Shown here piece after piece: positions 6,355 through 6,417 of a DNA stretch of 6,417 nucleotides. The DNA comes from Chryseobacterium sp. (GTDB lineage: Bacteria > Bacteroidota > Bacteroidia > Flavobacteriales > Weeksellaceae). A model generated the notes under the pieces. The model did no database searches and was not told the DNA's origin. It worked only from the letters and a program-made list of their open reading frames with translations. The stretch spans positions 1 to 6,417 of the forward strand of contig JASLCD010000126.1 in assembly GCA_030146295.1 (NCBI GenBank), read 5' to 3'. The translations under genes were made by a program, and so were the position numbers. The first letter of the stretch is position 1. Each line of letters starts with the position of its first letter.

Positions 6355-6417
6355 GTGAAAGTTTCAAAATTAGCAGCGAACCTGATCGGTTCTGAAATTG
6401 TAAAAATTGGTAACGAA
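6355..6417 (+). CDS. Start of a PLP-dependent aminotransferase (partial, runs off the window)
   Basis: From GTG 6355 the frame stays open to the window end, giving 21 residues: (M)KVSKLAANLIGSEIVKIG followed by NE. I recognise this as close to the N-terminus of class I/II PLP-dependent aminotransferases of Chryseobacterium, where an opening S-x-L-A-x-N-L-I-G-S-E-I helix precedes the substrate-binding region. No catalytic residue lies within the window, so the assignment rests on this short stretch alone. No ATG is available in frame between the preceding stop and this point, which makes GTG the likely start. It follows the lipoprotein gene by 26 bp of A+T-rich sequence without a terminator, consistent with co-transcription. 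Confidence 0.6.
   Translation, partial: MKVSKLAANLIGSEIVKIGNE

Noticed and set aside
1..6417. CRISPR array, toxin-antitoxin, phage, transposase or other defence system
   Set aside because: Reading both strands showed no regularly spaced repeats, no transposase or integrase motifs and no toxin or antitoxin-like pairs.

Overview
The window looks like chromosome of a Flavobacteriia member, most likely Chryseobacterium or a close Weeksellaceae relative. Four things point there: the A+T-rich, K/N/I-rich coding; start codons preceded by A-rich leaders rather than Shine-Dalgarno sequences; Bacteroidota-type promoter elements (TAnnTTTG); and the gene families themselves (DUF4199, head-GIN/DUF2807, several small lipoproteins). 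The genus is inferred from familiarity with these proteins and was not searched. All intact genes lie on the + strand.

Left block (1-2195): the left edge carries a good minus-strand promoter facing out of the window, so the upstream neighbour is probably divergent. Next comes a tightly packed membrane and envelope operon: a DUF4199 four-helix membrane protein (146-748), a GtrB/DPM1-type family 2 glycosyltransferase with two C-terminal membrane helices (765-1715), and a 132-aa four-helix membrane protein whose ATG overlaps the glycosyltransferase stop (1715-2113). The block closes with a hairpin and a clear intrinsic terminator (2167-2195). A plausible reading is that the glycosyltransferase charges a polyprenyl-phosphate carrier with a sugar and the small membrane proteins assist it, but only the glycosyltransferase has an assignable activity.

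Middle block (2196-3683): a small lipocalin-like lipoprotein gene is broken by one in-frame TAG (2223-2612, probable pseudogene). It is followed by a promoter-bearing gap and an intact head-GIN-domain lipoprotein (2804-3505). The 178-bp gap after that contains a 13-bp hairpin and a second, wider inverted repeat. It resembles a dispersed intergenic repeat more than a plain leader.

Right block (3684-6417): a full-length phosphoglucomutase/phosphomannomutase-family enzyme (3684-5399), then 20 bp later a helical lipoprotein with TPR-like C-terminal repeats (5420-6328), then 26 bp later the first 21 codons of what looks like a PLP-dependent aminotransferase with a GTG start (6355 to the window end). 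No terminator is visible between these three, so they may be co-transcribed. The phosphosugar mutase supplies sugar-1-phosphate for nucleotide-sugar and envelope glycan synthesis, which fits the glycosyltransferase theme but does not prove a link.

I saw no tRNA, rRNA, CRISPR array, insertion sequence, phage gene or recognisable defence system. Most of the window is ordinary core flavobacterial chromosome. The points most worth following are the broken lipoprotein gene, the unassigned membrane partners of the glycosyltransferase, and the structured intergenic element.
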